DNA of 64,000 nucleotides from CALFER01 sp964472395 (GTDB lineage: Bacteria; CSSED10-310; CALFER01), in NCBI GenBank assembly GCA_964472395.1, contig CAYYMM010000001.1, forward strand, positions 60,315 through 124,314. The letters are read 5' to 3'. Shown in pieces: positions 16,819 to 25,500 of the stretch. Made by a program: the position numbers and the translations under genes. Under the pieces are notes generated by a model, which was not told where the DNA came from, searched no databases, and was given only the letters and a program-made list of their open reading frames with translations. The stretch's first letter is position 1; each line of letters begins with the position of its first letter.

Positions 16819-17997
16819 ATGCTGACATTGCTCAGACACGCGAATGTTTTTACGCCGGAATCGATCGGAATCAAAGATGTTCTGCTCGGGGGCGGCCGCA
16901 TCCTGTCGATAGCCGATGAGGTGCCGGACACCTTTCCCGGTATGGAGATCGTGGACTGCACCGGAAAGACGCTCGTTCCGGGCCTGATCGATGCCCATGT
17001 ACATATTGCGGGCGCTGGCGGAGAGGGCGGTCCGGCCACACGCACCCCCGAAATGACACTCGGAAGTTTTATCGACGCCGGAGTGACAACCGTCATCGGC
17101 ATGATGGGCACAGACGGCATCACACGCCATGCAGACGCGGTACTTCAGAAAGCCCGGGCGCTCACGGATGAGGGGATCTCTGTCTATATGCTCACCGGCT
17201 CCTACCAGATTCCGACACCGTCTCTGACGGGAGATGTGATGAAGGATATTGTGTATGTACCCGAAGTGCTCGGTGTCGGGGAGGTGGCAATTTCAGATCA
17301 CCGCAGTTCCGCGCCTCTGCCGCATGAACTCGTACGGCTCGCCAAACAGGTTCGAGTCGCCGGAATGATCGCCGGAAAACCTGGTGTCCTGTGTCTGCAT
17401 CTCGGAGATGCTCCCGGTGCATTCGAACCGATCTTCTCCGCCGTGAAACTCGATCCCGTTCCGCTTAAACACTTCCTTCCGACACATTGCAACCGAAGCA
17501 GGGACGTGTTTGAGCACGCCATCGAGTATGCCCGGTCAGGAGGCTGGGTTGATTTTACGACCAGCGCATATCCGTTTTACCCCGACGAAGAGGTCAAGCC
17601 ATCCCGGGCCTTCAGCGAGATGCTTCGGGAGGGCATTCCCGTTACGCGTATGACGTTCAGCTCGGATGCTGGCGGCAGTTTACCCGATTTCGATTCCGAA
17701 GGAAGACTCAGGGGACTTCAGGTCGGCGTGTCCAGATCGATCTTGACCGAACTTCAGGATCTGGTCGTCCAGGAATCTCATTCACTTTCAATCGCATTGA
17801 TGCCCGTGACGCGGGTCCCCGCAGACTTGTTCGGATTGAAAACAAAAGGTCGCATCGAAACGGGAGCAGATGCCGATCTGCTGGTTCTGGATACGTCACT
17901 GGAGATCGTTCATCTGTTTTCCCGGGGGCAGATGATGGTGCGGGACGGTAAACGGATGGTTTTCGGACGATTCGAGCGTCACCCGGATGTCACTTGA
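16819..17997 (+). CDS. iadA: Isoaspartyl dipeptidase (beta-aspartyl-peptidase)
   Basis: 392 residues, the length of E. coli IadA (390), and similar to it along the whole length: GLIDAHVH metal motif (His60, His62), the AGGEGGPATRTPE loop, VAISDHRSS, LPTHCNR, the late SSDAGGS with the metal Asp, and the C-terminal TGADADLLVLD typical of amidohydrolases. It hydrolyses isoaspartyl dipeptides released from damaged proteins in the cytoplasm. As I recall, E. coli bridges its two zinc ions with carboxylated Lys162; the matching segment here reads GVGEVAISD, suggesting Glu155 instead. The ribosome site (GAGGAGA) is good. A sigma-70-like promoter lies upstream. Confidence 0.93.
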   Translation: MLTLLRHANVFTPESIGIKDVLLGGGRILSIADEVPDTFPGMEIVDCTGKTLVPGLIDAHVHIAGAGGEGGPATRTPEMTLGSFIDAGVTTVIGMMGTDGITRHADAVLQKARALTDEGISVYMLTGSYQIPTPSLTGDVMKDIVYVPEVLGVGEVAISDHRSSAPLPHELVRLAKQVRVAGMIAGKPGVLCLHLGDAPGAFEPIFSAVKLDPVPLKHFLPTHCNRSRDVFEHAIEYARSGGWVDFTTSAYPFYPDEEVKPSRAFSEMLREGIPVTRMTFSSDAGGSLPDFDSEGRLRGLQVGVSRSILTELQDLVVQESHSLSIALMPVTRVPADLFGLKTKGRIETGADADLLVLDTSLEIVHLFSRGQMMVRDGKRMVFGRFERHPDVT

Positions 17998-18023
17998 ATT
18001 TCATTCGGATTCTTGAGTATAGT
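17994..18023 (+). promoter_or_regulatory. Putative promoter of FHA protein gene
   Basis: TTGAAT (17994-17999), 18-base spacer, TATAGT (18018-18023). It overlaps the iadA stop codon. The ten bases from 18018, TATAGTAGAA, occur identically at 10855. Confidence 0.45.
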
Positions 18024-18045
18024 AGAACGAGTGAAAGGGAAGGAT

Positions 18046-18633
18046 ATGGTCAGATTCACATGCGGACATTGCGGAAAACCGTATGAGTTCAAATTGCTAC
18101 CCATTCCTGACGAGGGCGCTCAGTTTCAGTGTGCGGAGTGCGGAAAAACCTCCAGACTCATCAATCTGAATGGAAAAGTGGTTTGCGAGCCGGAGGATGA
18201 CCAGGATGCCGGACACCAGTCCGCGACGCTCGAAATGGCCGACAGTTTCCGATCCGCGCTGGATGACGAGTTGTCAACGGATGAACTGGAATCCCGCCTT
18301 CAGGGCATGTATCCGGATATGCCGTTTGAAATGGAGATCGTGATCGGGGTGATCGAAGGCCCCGACAAAGGAACGACTTATCCGCTCAGGGTGCCAATCG
18401 CGTCGATCGGGCGTATGGGATGCGACATCACTCTGAATGATGGTGAGATATCGTCCGAGCATTGCCAGATTGAAATTTACGGTAATCACATGACGATTCT
18501 GCGCGATCTTCAGAGTACCGGCGGGACATACCGCAACGGCATCCCGACCACACTGACCTGTTTGCGCCCCGGAGATCGCATTCTGATCGGCAAAACGACG
18601 CTGGTCTATATTCAAAATCCGAAACGGAGCTGA
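18046..18633 (+). CDS. Zinc-ribbon plus FHA domain protein
   Basis: About 195 residues from ATG 18046, preceded by AAAGGGAAGG; a longer TTG start at 18013 would put the promoter inside the gene. Residues 1-45 form a zinc ribbon (CGHC and CAEC pairs, as in MJ0042-type ribbons). An acidic linker follows. The C-terminal 85 residues are a forkhead-associated domain: IGRMGCDITL, EISSEHCQI and STGGTYRNG, which contain the Arg, Ser-x-x-His and Asn that bind phosphothreonine. It probably reads the output of Ser/Thr kinases such as those at 8703 and 25501. No partner is adjacent. Confidence 0.85.
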   Translation: MVRFTCGHCGKPYEFKLLPIPDEGAQFQCAECGKTSRLINLNGKVVCEPEDDQDAGHQSATLEMADSFRSALDDELSTDELESRLQGMYPDMPFEMEIVIGVIEGPDKGTTYPLRVPIASIGRMGCDITLNDGEISSEHCQIEIYGNHMTILRDLQSTGGTYRNGIPTTLTCLRPGDRILIGKTTLVYIQNPKRS

Positions 18634-18650
18634 TAGAAAGCGGTTTGCCG

Positions 18651-19040
18651 TCAGGGCATGACCTTGCACGCATCGACCGGGCAAACCTTTGCGCATTTTC
18701 CGCATGCAATGCACAATCCGGGATCGATCTCGTATATGGATCCTTCCGAAATCGCATGAGTCGGGCATTCCGGCTGACATGTCCCACAGGCGATGCATTC
18801 CTTGGTAATGATATAGGGCACCCGGTCCGCGGGGATCTTGCCTTCCGCTTTCAATGCTTCAGCGTGAACCCGGGCGATTTTCTGATTCCATTCAGCCCGA
18901 AGTGATTTGATGGTCATTCGGAGTTCGTACAGTGAATTGCGAATCTCATCGATATCATCATTATGATAACGGGTGGTGGAGCGGCTTTTCAGTGCGATCA
19001 CCAGTGCGATGACCGCGATAGCGAGACTGAGATAGATCAT
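18651..19040 (-). CDS. Membrane-anchored 2[4Fe-4S] ferredoxin
   Basis: 129 residues. Start ATG 19040 is chosen because GGAGG precedes it and the protein then opens with a single transmembrane helix (MIYLSLAIAVIALVIAL). A short helical region follows, then two canonical cluster motifs: CIACGTCQPECP and CIACGKCAKVCP. Such proteins carry electrons at the cytoplasmic face of the membrane. The gene is divergent from the sulfatase-fold gene at 19141 and convergent with the FHA gene. No oxidoreductase lies next to it, so its partner is unknown. Confidence 0.87.
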   Translation of the reverse strand: MIYLSLAIAVIALVIALKSRSTTRYHNDDIDEIRNSLYELRMTIKSLRAEWNQKIARVHAEALKAEGKIPADRVPYIITKECIACGTCQPECPTHAISEGSIYEIDPGLCIACGKCAKVCPVDACKVMP

Positions 19041-19085
19041 GGGAATGACCTCCTTCCGTGGCCGCAGATTAGAGCGAATATATAT

Positions 19086-19114
19086 TTGAGTCAAGAGCCG
19101 CTCTGGGACATAAT
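19086..19114 (+). promoter_or_regulatory. Sigma-70-type promoter, overlapped by a divergent one
   Basis: Plus strand: TTGAGT (19086-19091), 17-base spacer, CATAAT (19109-19114, five of six) for the gene at 19141. Minus strand: TTGACT overlaps it (19094 to 19089), with TCTAAT after 15 bases, facing the ferredoxin gene. Two polymerases could not bind both at once. Confidence 0.6.
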
Positions 19115-19140
19115 GACACGTGCGACGGAGGTTCTCTCGA

Positions 19141-20898
19141 ATGGCCGATGCCGGTTCCATGCGATTTTCTTCCATCCACGGTGTGATCGCCGGCGGATTG
19201 GCGATCGGCTGCGCCCGAGGCATCATCGAGGGGATCTCGCTATACGTTTCACACCCGGTCCGACTCCCGGTCGACTCCCTGATCCGACTATGCTTCCAGA
19301 CAACGGTTCTCTACGCTGTCGTCATCGCATGCATCGGAACGCTTCTTGTCACAATATTCCGCCGCACAGGACTGCTTCCTGAACGCGGCCGGTGGCTCTG
19401 GCCGCTCCTGTTTCTCGTTCCAATCGTCCTGATCGATCTCAATGGCTGGACTCACCGCCAACAGACCGCGTTTCGGGAATCGGTCTTACCGATGAGTCCT
19501 TCCCGGACGGACTATCCGGATATCCTCCTCTTCACGCTCGATACCTGTCGCGCTGATCGGTTGGGCTGTTACGGATATCCGACGGGATCCACGCCGATGA
19601 TCGATGCGCTTTCGCGTCGGGCGACGGTTTTCGTCGATGCCATCACGACGATACCGGTGACGACCAGTGCGCATGCGACGATCATGACCGGATTAGAGCC
19701 TATGACGCATGGAAGCCGCTTCAATGCGGTTCCCATCCATCGACGCTTTAAGACGCTCGCCGAGCGGTTGCAAGATGAGGGGTATCGGACCGGCGCATTC
19801 ATCGGCGCGTTCCCTGTGGCTGCGGAGGTGTCCGGGTTGGATCAGGGGTTCCATGTTTACGAGCAGACTCTGACGCCGCAGTATCTGCATCCCCTGTTGT
19901 ATCAATCGACGCTGCTCGCCCCGTTACGCTCAATCGGGCGCTTTCGTCCCGCCGAACGTCGTGCGGCGCAGATCGAGCCATGGGTCGATGCCTGGTGGCG
20001 CACGCTTCCTCCGGATGCACCTCGGTTCACATGGCTGCATTACTACGATCCGCACGCACCGTACGATCCTCCCAAGAATTGGCGACGCTACTTCACGGGG
20101 GATTCGAGCGTTCGCACCACTTCGATCTGGCGGATCCATTCAATGAACCATGAAGCACCTCCGACAGAAGATGAAATCCGGACGAATCTTGCGTTGTATG
20201 ACGGAGAGATCGCTCAGACAGATCGCGCCATCAGCAGGATTCTCAATGTACTCGCATCCGCAGGCCGTCTGGACCGGACCTGGATCGTCATTCTGGCCGA
20301 TCACGGTGAGAGTCTGGACGAACACGAGTATTACTTTTCACATGGCGACAACACGTTCGAGCCGTCTTTGCGGATCCCGTTTCTGATCGTGCAACCGCTC
20401 TTTGCATCCAGGATAACGCAGGATGCGAGAGGTTTGACCGGAGGATTGATGGCGGAGCTTGCAGGGAATGCCGATCTGGTCCCGACCCTTCTGGGAGTGC
20501 TCGGAATATCGACCCCGGAGATGACGGACGGCCGGAACCTGATCAAAGACGACGGGAAAGATCTCTCGGACAGACTGTTGATCTGTGAATCTGGTTCAGG
20601 GGTTTACACTGAAGCGCATCGAGTCTCAGCGGAAAAAATCAGTCGGAAGGAGCGGACAGTGCGAACCGAACGGATGAAGCTGATCCGATCTGCCGATGGG
20701 CGCTCATCTGCTTTTGATCTCGACGATGACCCTCGTGAGCTTCGGCCGATCGACGGCACGCAGGATCCGCACGTGATCCGGCTTGGAGAGATATTGGATA
20801 CGGCCATTGCGCGGGATCTGGAAGATCCGCGATACCAGACGATGTCGCGGGATCAGGAAACAGTTGATCAATTACGCGAACTGGGATATGTGGAGTGA
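19141..20898 (+). CDS. Sulfatase/alkaline-phosphatase-fold membrane protein
   Basis: 585 residues from ATG 19141, with GGAGG ten bases upstream. About three N-terminal hydrophobic helices lie within residues 1-110. The catalytic domain starts at ILLFTLDTCRADRLGCYGYP, with metal Asp, and continues with TTSAHATIMTGLEPMTHG and the late ILADHGESLDEHEYYFSHGD metal motif. The nucleophile position, which in true sulfatases lies in Cys/Ser-x-Pro-x-Arg, here reads TTSAHA, with Thr or Ser as candidates. It is therefore not a formylglycine sulfatase and may be a phosphotransferase-like enzyme. It ends LRELGYVE, like the protein at 23383. The radical SAM gene follows after two bases. Confidence 0.83.
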   Translation: MADAGSMRFSSIHGVIAGGLAIGCARGIIEGISLYVSHPVRLPVDSLIRLCFQTTVLYAVVIACIGTLLVTIFRRTGLLPERGRWLWPLLFLVPIVLIDLNGWTHRQQTAFRESVLPMSPSRTDYPDILLFTLDTCRADRLGCYGYPTGSTPMIDALSRRATVFVDAITTIPVTTSAHATIMTGLEPMTHGSRFNAVPIHRRFKTLAERLQDEGYRTGAFIGAFPVAAEVSGLDQGFHVYEQTLTPQYLHPLLYQSTLLAPLRSIGRFRPAERRAAQIEPWVDAWWRTLPPDAPRFTWLHYYDPHAPYDPPKNWRRYFTGDSSVRTTSIWRIHSMNHEAPPTEDEIRTNLALYDGEIAQTDRAISRILNVLASAGRLDRTWIVILADHGESLDEHEYYFSHGDNTFEPSLRIPFLIVQPLFASRITQDARGLTGGLMAELAGNADLVPTLLGVLGISTPEMTDGRNLIKDDGKDLSDRLLICESGSGVYTEAHRVSAEKISRKERTVRTERMKLIRSADGRSSAFDLDDDPRELRPIDGTQDPHVIRLGEILDTAIARDLEDPRYQTMSRDQETVDQLRELGYVE

Positions 20899-20900
20899 CC

Positions 20901-22262
20901 ATGAAAGTCCTCTTCGTCAAGCCCTGCTGGAATTATCCGATCGACAAGGGCGATTCAACTTACAATCGCAACTGGCCACCGTTGTCGCTGTTGAATTGTG
21001 CCGCTCTGGTCCGGCGTGAAGGGATCGATGTTGAGGTCGTGGATGCCGCGGCTGAGCGTTTATCGCCCGAGGCTGTCGCACTGAGGGCCGCGGAATGTGA
21101 CAAGGTATTTATCACTTCCGCAAGTCTCGATCGGTGGCAATGCCCGAACATCGTGATCGATCCGTTTCTAAAAACCGTGTTCGCTCTGAAGAAGGTCTGT
21201 CGCGAGGTGTATGTCATGGGAACGCACGGCACGGTGCGCCCCCGCGAGATACTCGATGCAACCGGCGTCACGGCGGTCATTGTCGGCGAACCGGAAGAGG
21301 CGGTTCTGTCGATTTGTCGGGGAATAACGCTCGGTTTGTTGCAGGGGGTGGCTTATGAGCAGGATGGTCGGTTTTGTTTGATACCCCAGCAGCACGATCT
21401 CGACCTGACGGCCCTCCCGATCCCCGCATACGATCTGATTGACCTGAAGCAGTATCGATATGAGGTTCTGGGTGAGCGTTTTGCGTTGATCGAGGCATCG
21501 AGAGGATGTCCATTCAACTGTATTTTCTGTGTCAAATCGATGTATGGCAGCGCATATCGGTGCAAAACCATCGAGCAGGTCATAAGGGAAATCGATTATG
21601 TCATCGATGTCGCTCGTGCGCAGACCATCTATTTCATCGATCTCGAGTTCACCGTCAATCGCGACATGGTGAAAGCGGTTTGTGACCACTTCATCCGGAA
21701 GAAGTCGGGGGTTGAGTGGTGCTGCCAGACACGGACGGATTCAGTCGATGAGACGATGCTGGCGATGATGAAAGAGGCCGGCTGCCGAATCGTGCATTTC
21801 GGTGTTGAAACAGGTTCCGAGCGGATTCGGGCGAATCTGAAGAAGGGGATCACGAGGGAGCAGATCGAAAATGGTTTGAGAATGACACGGGTGGCGGGAT
21901 TGCAGACGGTTTGCTTCTTCATGTTCGGGTTACCCGGGGAAACGATAGCGGACATGGAGGAAACGATTCGATTTGCCAAGAAACTGAACCCGACCTATGC
22001 GTCGTTTCATATCGCGTTACCTTACCCGGGGACCGAGTTTCATGAGATGGCGCGGGAAAACATCGGGACGGAGTTGTTTCCAAAGGCGTATACGGGCGAG
22101 GTATGTTATGATGATTTGATTCGCGTCGCGAGACGTGCGTTTCGGTCTTATTATCTGAGGCCGAGATACATTGCGGGTCGGATGAAGGATCGTGATTTCA
22201 GAACATTTTACAGGCAGGCCCGTTTTTTTATTTCGTATCTGATTCATCGATTATGGAGTTAA
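20901..22262 (+). CDS. B12-binding-domain radical SAM protein
   Basis: 453 residues from ATG 20901, with GGAG five bases upstream; a GTG at 20895 is in frame but overlaps the previous stop. The B12-binding-like region covers about 1-160 (VVDAAAERL, VMGTHGT). The radical SAM motif is EASRGCPFNCIFCVKSMYG, followed by IYFIDLEFTVN and VHFGVETGSERI, then YPGTEFHEMA. Its C-terminus (YYLRPRYIAGRMKDRDF) matches the paralogue at 15005. It lies between a sulfatase-fold gene and a methyltransferase gene with almost no spacing, so the three products probably act on one pathway, likely in envelope lipids or glycans. Confidence 0.88.
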   Translation: MKVLFVKPCWNYPIDKGDSTYNRNWPPLSLLNCAALVRREGIDVEVVDAAAERLSPEAVALRAAECDKVFITSASLDRWQCPNIVIDPFLKTVFALKKVCREVYVMGTHGTVRPREILDATGVTAVIVGEPEEAVLSICRGITLGLLQGVAYEQDGRFCLIPQQHDLDLTALPIPAYDLIDLKQYRYEVLGERFALIEASRGCPFNCIFCVKSMYGSAYRCKTIEQVIREIDYVIDVARAQTIYFIDLEFTVNRDMVKAVCDHFIRKKSGVEWCCQTRTDSVDETMLAMMKEAGCRIVHFGVETGSERIRANLKKGITREQIENGLRMTRVAGLQTVCFFMFGLPGETIADMEETIRFAKKLNPTYASFHIALPYPGTEFHEMARENIGTELFPKAYTGEVCYDDLIRVARRAFRSYYLRPRYIAGRMKDRDFRTFYRQARFFISYLIHRLWS

Positions 22263-22266
22263 TGTA

Positions 22267-23376
22267 ATGGCCGAATCGGAAGGATATTTTAAAACAAGGA
22301 TGAGTTTTGAACCGAGGCGGGATGCGATCTGGAAACCCGTCGTCCGGTATCTCGAACGCTATATCCCCGGCGAGTCCCGAATTCTCGAACTGGGCGCCGG
22401 ATACTGTTCATTCATCAATGAAGTTCATGCGGGGGAAAAGCATGCGCTGGACTCGTCGGATATCATTCGCCAGTATGCGGCGGAGTCGGTACGAATCCAT
22501 GTGTGCGACTGCGCACAACTCCGTCCTGTTGAAACAGCGTATTTCGATGTGGTTTTTTCAAGTTTTCTGTTTGAACACCTCACCCGCGACCATCTGGACC
22601 GCTTGATGCGCGAGCTGCGTCGAATCATTAAACCGGGAGGACTCATCATCACTCTCCTCCCAAATTACAAGTATATCTATCGTCATTACTTCGACGACTA
22701 CACGCATGTTCAGGTATTCAGTCATCTGAGCTTCTCAGATTATCTGACGGCGCAGGGTTTCGACGTGACGCGGGTTGAGGGACGCTTTCTGCCGTTTTCG
22801 TTCAAGTCGCGACTTCCCAAATCGGCGTTCCTGACCGCTCTGTATCTCCGATCACCATGGAAACCCTTTGCCGGCAATATGCTCGTGATCGCCAGGAATC
22901 CGGACACACCAGCGGAACGCGCACCGGTTGTGCGCGAGCAATCACGGCGGCGTGAGCCTCCGCCGCGTTCGCCACGCCCGTTTCTGGACGAACCAGTCGC
23001 TCCTGTGTCGATTCTCAAGGATCAGAAAACAATGACCGATCGAAACGAGCATGGATACCGGCAGACGTCGAGATCCGGTCGGTATCCCGTCCGACGAGAT
23101 CCGCCGAGGCATGTTCCGGCATCGGACACCGCGCGCGAACATCGGCCCGGAGGCACTCCAAATCCACCCCGAAGGGATCTTCCTCAACGTCGCCCGGACA
23201 TCCCATCCAAACACGGCCCAGACGGATCCGGGCTCCGAAGGCCGCGCCGCGAAGCGCCGCGTCCGCCCGAAATCAAAGAGCCCCAGCAAGGCACTTCTTT
23301 CCCGAAACCGGAATACATCCCCCGCCCGGATGTGAAACCCCGACCCGAAAACACCGACGAAAAATCGCTCGTTTGA
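22267..23376 (+). CDS. SAM methyltransferase with long basic Pro/Arg-rich disordered tail
   Basis: 369 residues. Residues 1-215 are a class I methyltransferase: ILELGAGYCSFINEV (SAM loop), FDVVFSSFLFEHL, IIKPGGLIITLLPN. The remaining 155 residues are rich in Pro, Arg, Asp and Glu, without hydrophobic cores, and look disordered (for example RRREPPPRSPRP and PPRRDLPQRRPDIP). Such a tail is unusual for this enzyme class and may bind nucleic acid, membrane or a partner. No frameshift is needed to explain it: the frame is continuous and ends six bases before the convergent gene. It is the third gene of the sulfatase-fold/radical SAM operon. Confidence 0.82.
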   Translation: MAESEGYFKTRMSFEPRRDAIWKPVVRYLERYIPGESRILELGAGYCSFINEVHAGEKHALDSSDIIRQYAAESVRIHVCDCAQLRPVETAYFDVVFSSFLFEHLTRDHLDRLMRELRRIIKPGGLIITLLPNYKYIYRHYFDDYTHVQVFSHLSFSDYLTAQGFDVTRVEGRFLPFSFKSRLPKSAFLTALYLRSPWKPFAGNMLVIARNPDTPAERAPVVREQSRRREPPPRSPRPFLDEPVAPVSILKDQKTMTDRNEHGYRQTSRSGRYPVRRDPPRHVPASDTAREHRPGGTPNPPRRDLPQRRPDIPSKHGPDGSGLRRPRREAPRPPEIKEPQQGTSFPKPEYIPRPDVKPRPENTDEKSLV

Positions 23377-23382
23377 GGGGAT

Positions 23383-25494
23383 TCAAAGCGTATAGCCCAG
23401 AACTCTGAGCTGCTCTTTCATGTCCGATGGAATCTCATCCGCGATCCGCGGGGCGATCCGGTCGTCATCGCCGATGGTGCGGACAATCGTCGATCGCAGC
23501 ATGGCGCCTCGAATCGGATGATCGGCAAGACAATTCGTGCGTTCCAATGGATCCGACTCGCGATCATACAGAGTCTCGGCAGGATAATACCCCGCTCGGA
23601 TGTATTGGAACCGCCCATCCGTAGAAGCGATGTCGCAGATCGGATATCCCGTGCTTCTCTGGATGATGCATGGGATCCGTTCTTGCTCAGGATGACGACT
23701 CCGGACATAGCGCTTCATCAACAAACCCGATGCGAGATGAGAAACAAATCCGATCTGATTGAGATCCGTATCGTGTATAATCAGAGGAATCCCCGTCATA
23801 TCATGAAACACTGTCGTATTGTGACCGTAACGACCATGCCGGCCGAACGATTCACCATGGTCGGACAGAAAGATGATTCGTAGTGGAAGTTCCGGGTGGA
23901 GCAGATTTCGGGTGGAGCGGGCCATCCGTTCGAGGCACCGATCGGCCTGAGCGATCTGTGCTTTGTATAGTCGGCGGATGGCCATGTTCTGTTCCGGACT
24001 GATTTGAGCGGGATTCCGATCGGCAAAGTCCAGATAGTCCGCTGTCCCATACTCAAGAGGAGGACGGTCGAAACAGGCATGGAAGCGGGGATCGGGATGA
24101 TAGGGTGCGTGTGGTTCCCGTATGTGAACATAGATAAAAAAGGGTTTCTTGTTTGCGATCCTCGGCAATTCTCCCAATACGGCATCGACCACCTCTGCGG
24201 AATTGATATGCTGCGTGTCCCTGTTCTGGAAAAGTTCATGAAATTCGTTGAACCCACGATCGAATCCATACTTGCGCGACACGGTCGGCATAGAAGAAAA
24301 TGCAACGGTATAATAGCCCCTCCGTTGCAGGTCTTCCCCGATCAATCCGACATCATCCGAAATCCGGTCGGTCAAAATCCGGACCCCATGCCGATTGAAT
24401 TGTTCGCCTGACAGGAGAGCGGCCGTCGATGATATGGTATACGGTGCGGGGGCCACACCATTCATGAACTGGCGGCTTCTCTGAGCGATCCGATCGATCC
24501 ATGGGGTGAGGGAATCGGGGCATCCGTAAGCTCCGAGTTCTTCCGGTGTGCATGCATCGAGGATCATCAGAAGAATCGAGCCGGCAAAAGTGGGTGGGCA
24601 GGTGTCTTGCGTGTTCCCGACGGGAGGGTTAGAGCTGCGGCCCGCGAGATCCAGATCGACGGTTCCTGTATTGACGACAGCCACGCGTGTCAGTTCGTTC
24701 GAAGCGATCGTGATGGATCGGGAAACACCCGCCATGCCGGGATGCACAACCATGGGATGTGAATCTTCGGATCGGTCGGTTTCCATTCTGATTTCGGCAA
24801 GGCCGTTATGCTTCAGGCAGGATAGGAGGTCGATGGTCACACGCGTCCCGGCTGAATCCTCGAAGAAAAATTCAGCGGCTGCGCCGGGAGCGATGCGTCG
24901 ATAGCCCGGTCGAGCCTCTTGTGCAGTGGACTGCGAGTTGTTTCCCGGCAGGTCGAGTCGCACTTTGTGCAGGCAGAGCCCGAGCGTTCTGGTATCCGGA
25001 CTCAGCCCGAGATCGGTAGGCCGGTCGAGCCGCGAACTGCTGAATGTCAGCACGTTCCAGCCGCGAAAGAGCGCATCGCGGGGCAGATCCACCGAATACT
25101 CGGTGAAGTCTTTCGACAATCCGACCGATCCGAGAACATGTGTTCCGGCTGACACGGAGATTTCCAGCGGCGGTACGAGGCCCGGCAGCGATTTAGCAGA
25201 GAAGACAAGCCGAATGTCTCGCGGTTCGATCACCTCGAACAAGACCCGTGCGTCTCGATCGGTGCTCCAGGCTCCGCTTCGGTCCGGTCGATCCCAGCCA
25301 CGCCGGAAAAAATGATCGAACTCCTCGGAGATGATCGGTGAAATACTCCGAGTCGGATTCCGGATCGAGCCGCTGAATCGATCGTCAAATAGATCCGCGA
25401 ATTGACGTGCGTTGAAACCGGTGCATGACACGATCATCGTGGCGAGGAAGAGGAGGGTCACGATAGGGACCGGGAGGAAAGAGCGGCGCATCAC
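23383..25494 (-). CDS. Sulfatase/alkaline-phosphatase-fold lipoprotein
   Basis: About 703 residues; GTG 25494 and ATG 25491 are both possible starts. The N-terminus is a lipoprotein signal peptide with lipobox IVSC. Residues about 40-290 hold beta-rich regions of unknown type. The catalytic domain begins at GSILLMILDACTPEELGAYGCP and has TISSTAALLSG at the nucleophile site (Ser or Thr, not the Cys/Ser-x-Pro-x-Arg motif) and LSDHGESFGRHGRYGHN at the second metal site. It ends MKEQLRVLGYTL, like the protein at 19141. It probably acts outside the inner membrane on envelope phosphate or sulfate esters. The kinase gene lies six bases upstream, so both are likely co-transcribed. Confidence 0.82.
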   Translation of the reverse strand: MMRRSFLPVPIVTLLFLATMIVSCTGFNARQFADLFDDRFSGSIRNPTRSISPIISEEFDHFFRRGWDRPDRSGAWSTDRDARVLFEVIEPRDIRLVFSAKSLPGLVPPLEISVSAGTHVLGSVGLSKDFTEYSVDLPRDALFRGWNVLTFSSSRLDRPTDLGLSPDTRTLGLCLHKVRLDLPGNNSQSTAQEARPGYRRIAPGAAAEFFFEDSAGTRVTIDLLSCLKHNGLAEIRMETDRSEDSHPMVVHPGMAGVSRSITIASNELTRVAVVNTGTVDLDLAGRSSNPPVGNTQDTCPPTFAGSILLMILDACTPEELGAYGCPDSLTPWIDRIAQRSRQFMNGVAPAPYTISSTAALLSGEQFNRHGVRILTDRISDDVGLIGEDLQRRGYYTVAFSSMPTVSRKYGFDRGFNEFHELFQNRDTQHINSAEVVDAVLGELPRIANKKPFFIYVHIREPHAPYHPDPRFHACFDRPPLEYGTADYLDFADRNPAQISPEQNMAIRRLYKAQIAQADRCLERMARSTRNLLHPELPLRIIFLSDHGESFGRHGRYGHNTTVFHDMTGIPLIIHDTDLNQIGFVSHLASGLLMKRYVRSRHPEQERIPCIIQRSTGYPICDIASTDGRFQYIRAGYYPAETLYDRESDPLERTNCLADHPIRGAMLRSTIVRTIGDDDRIAPRIADEIPSDMKEQLRVLGYTL

Positions 25495-25500
25495 GCGGGA

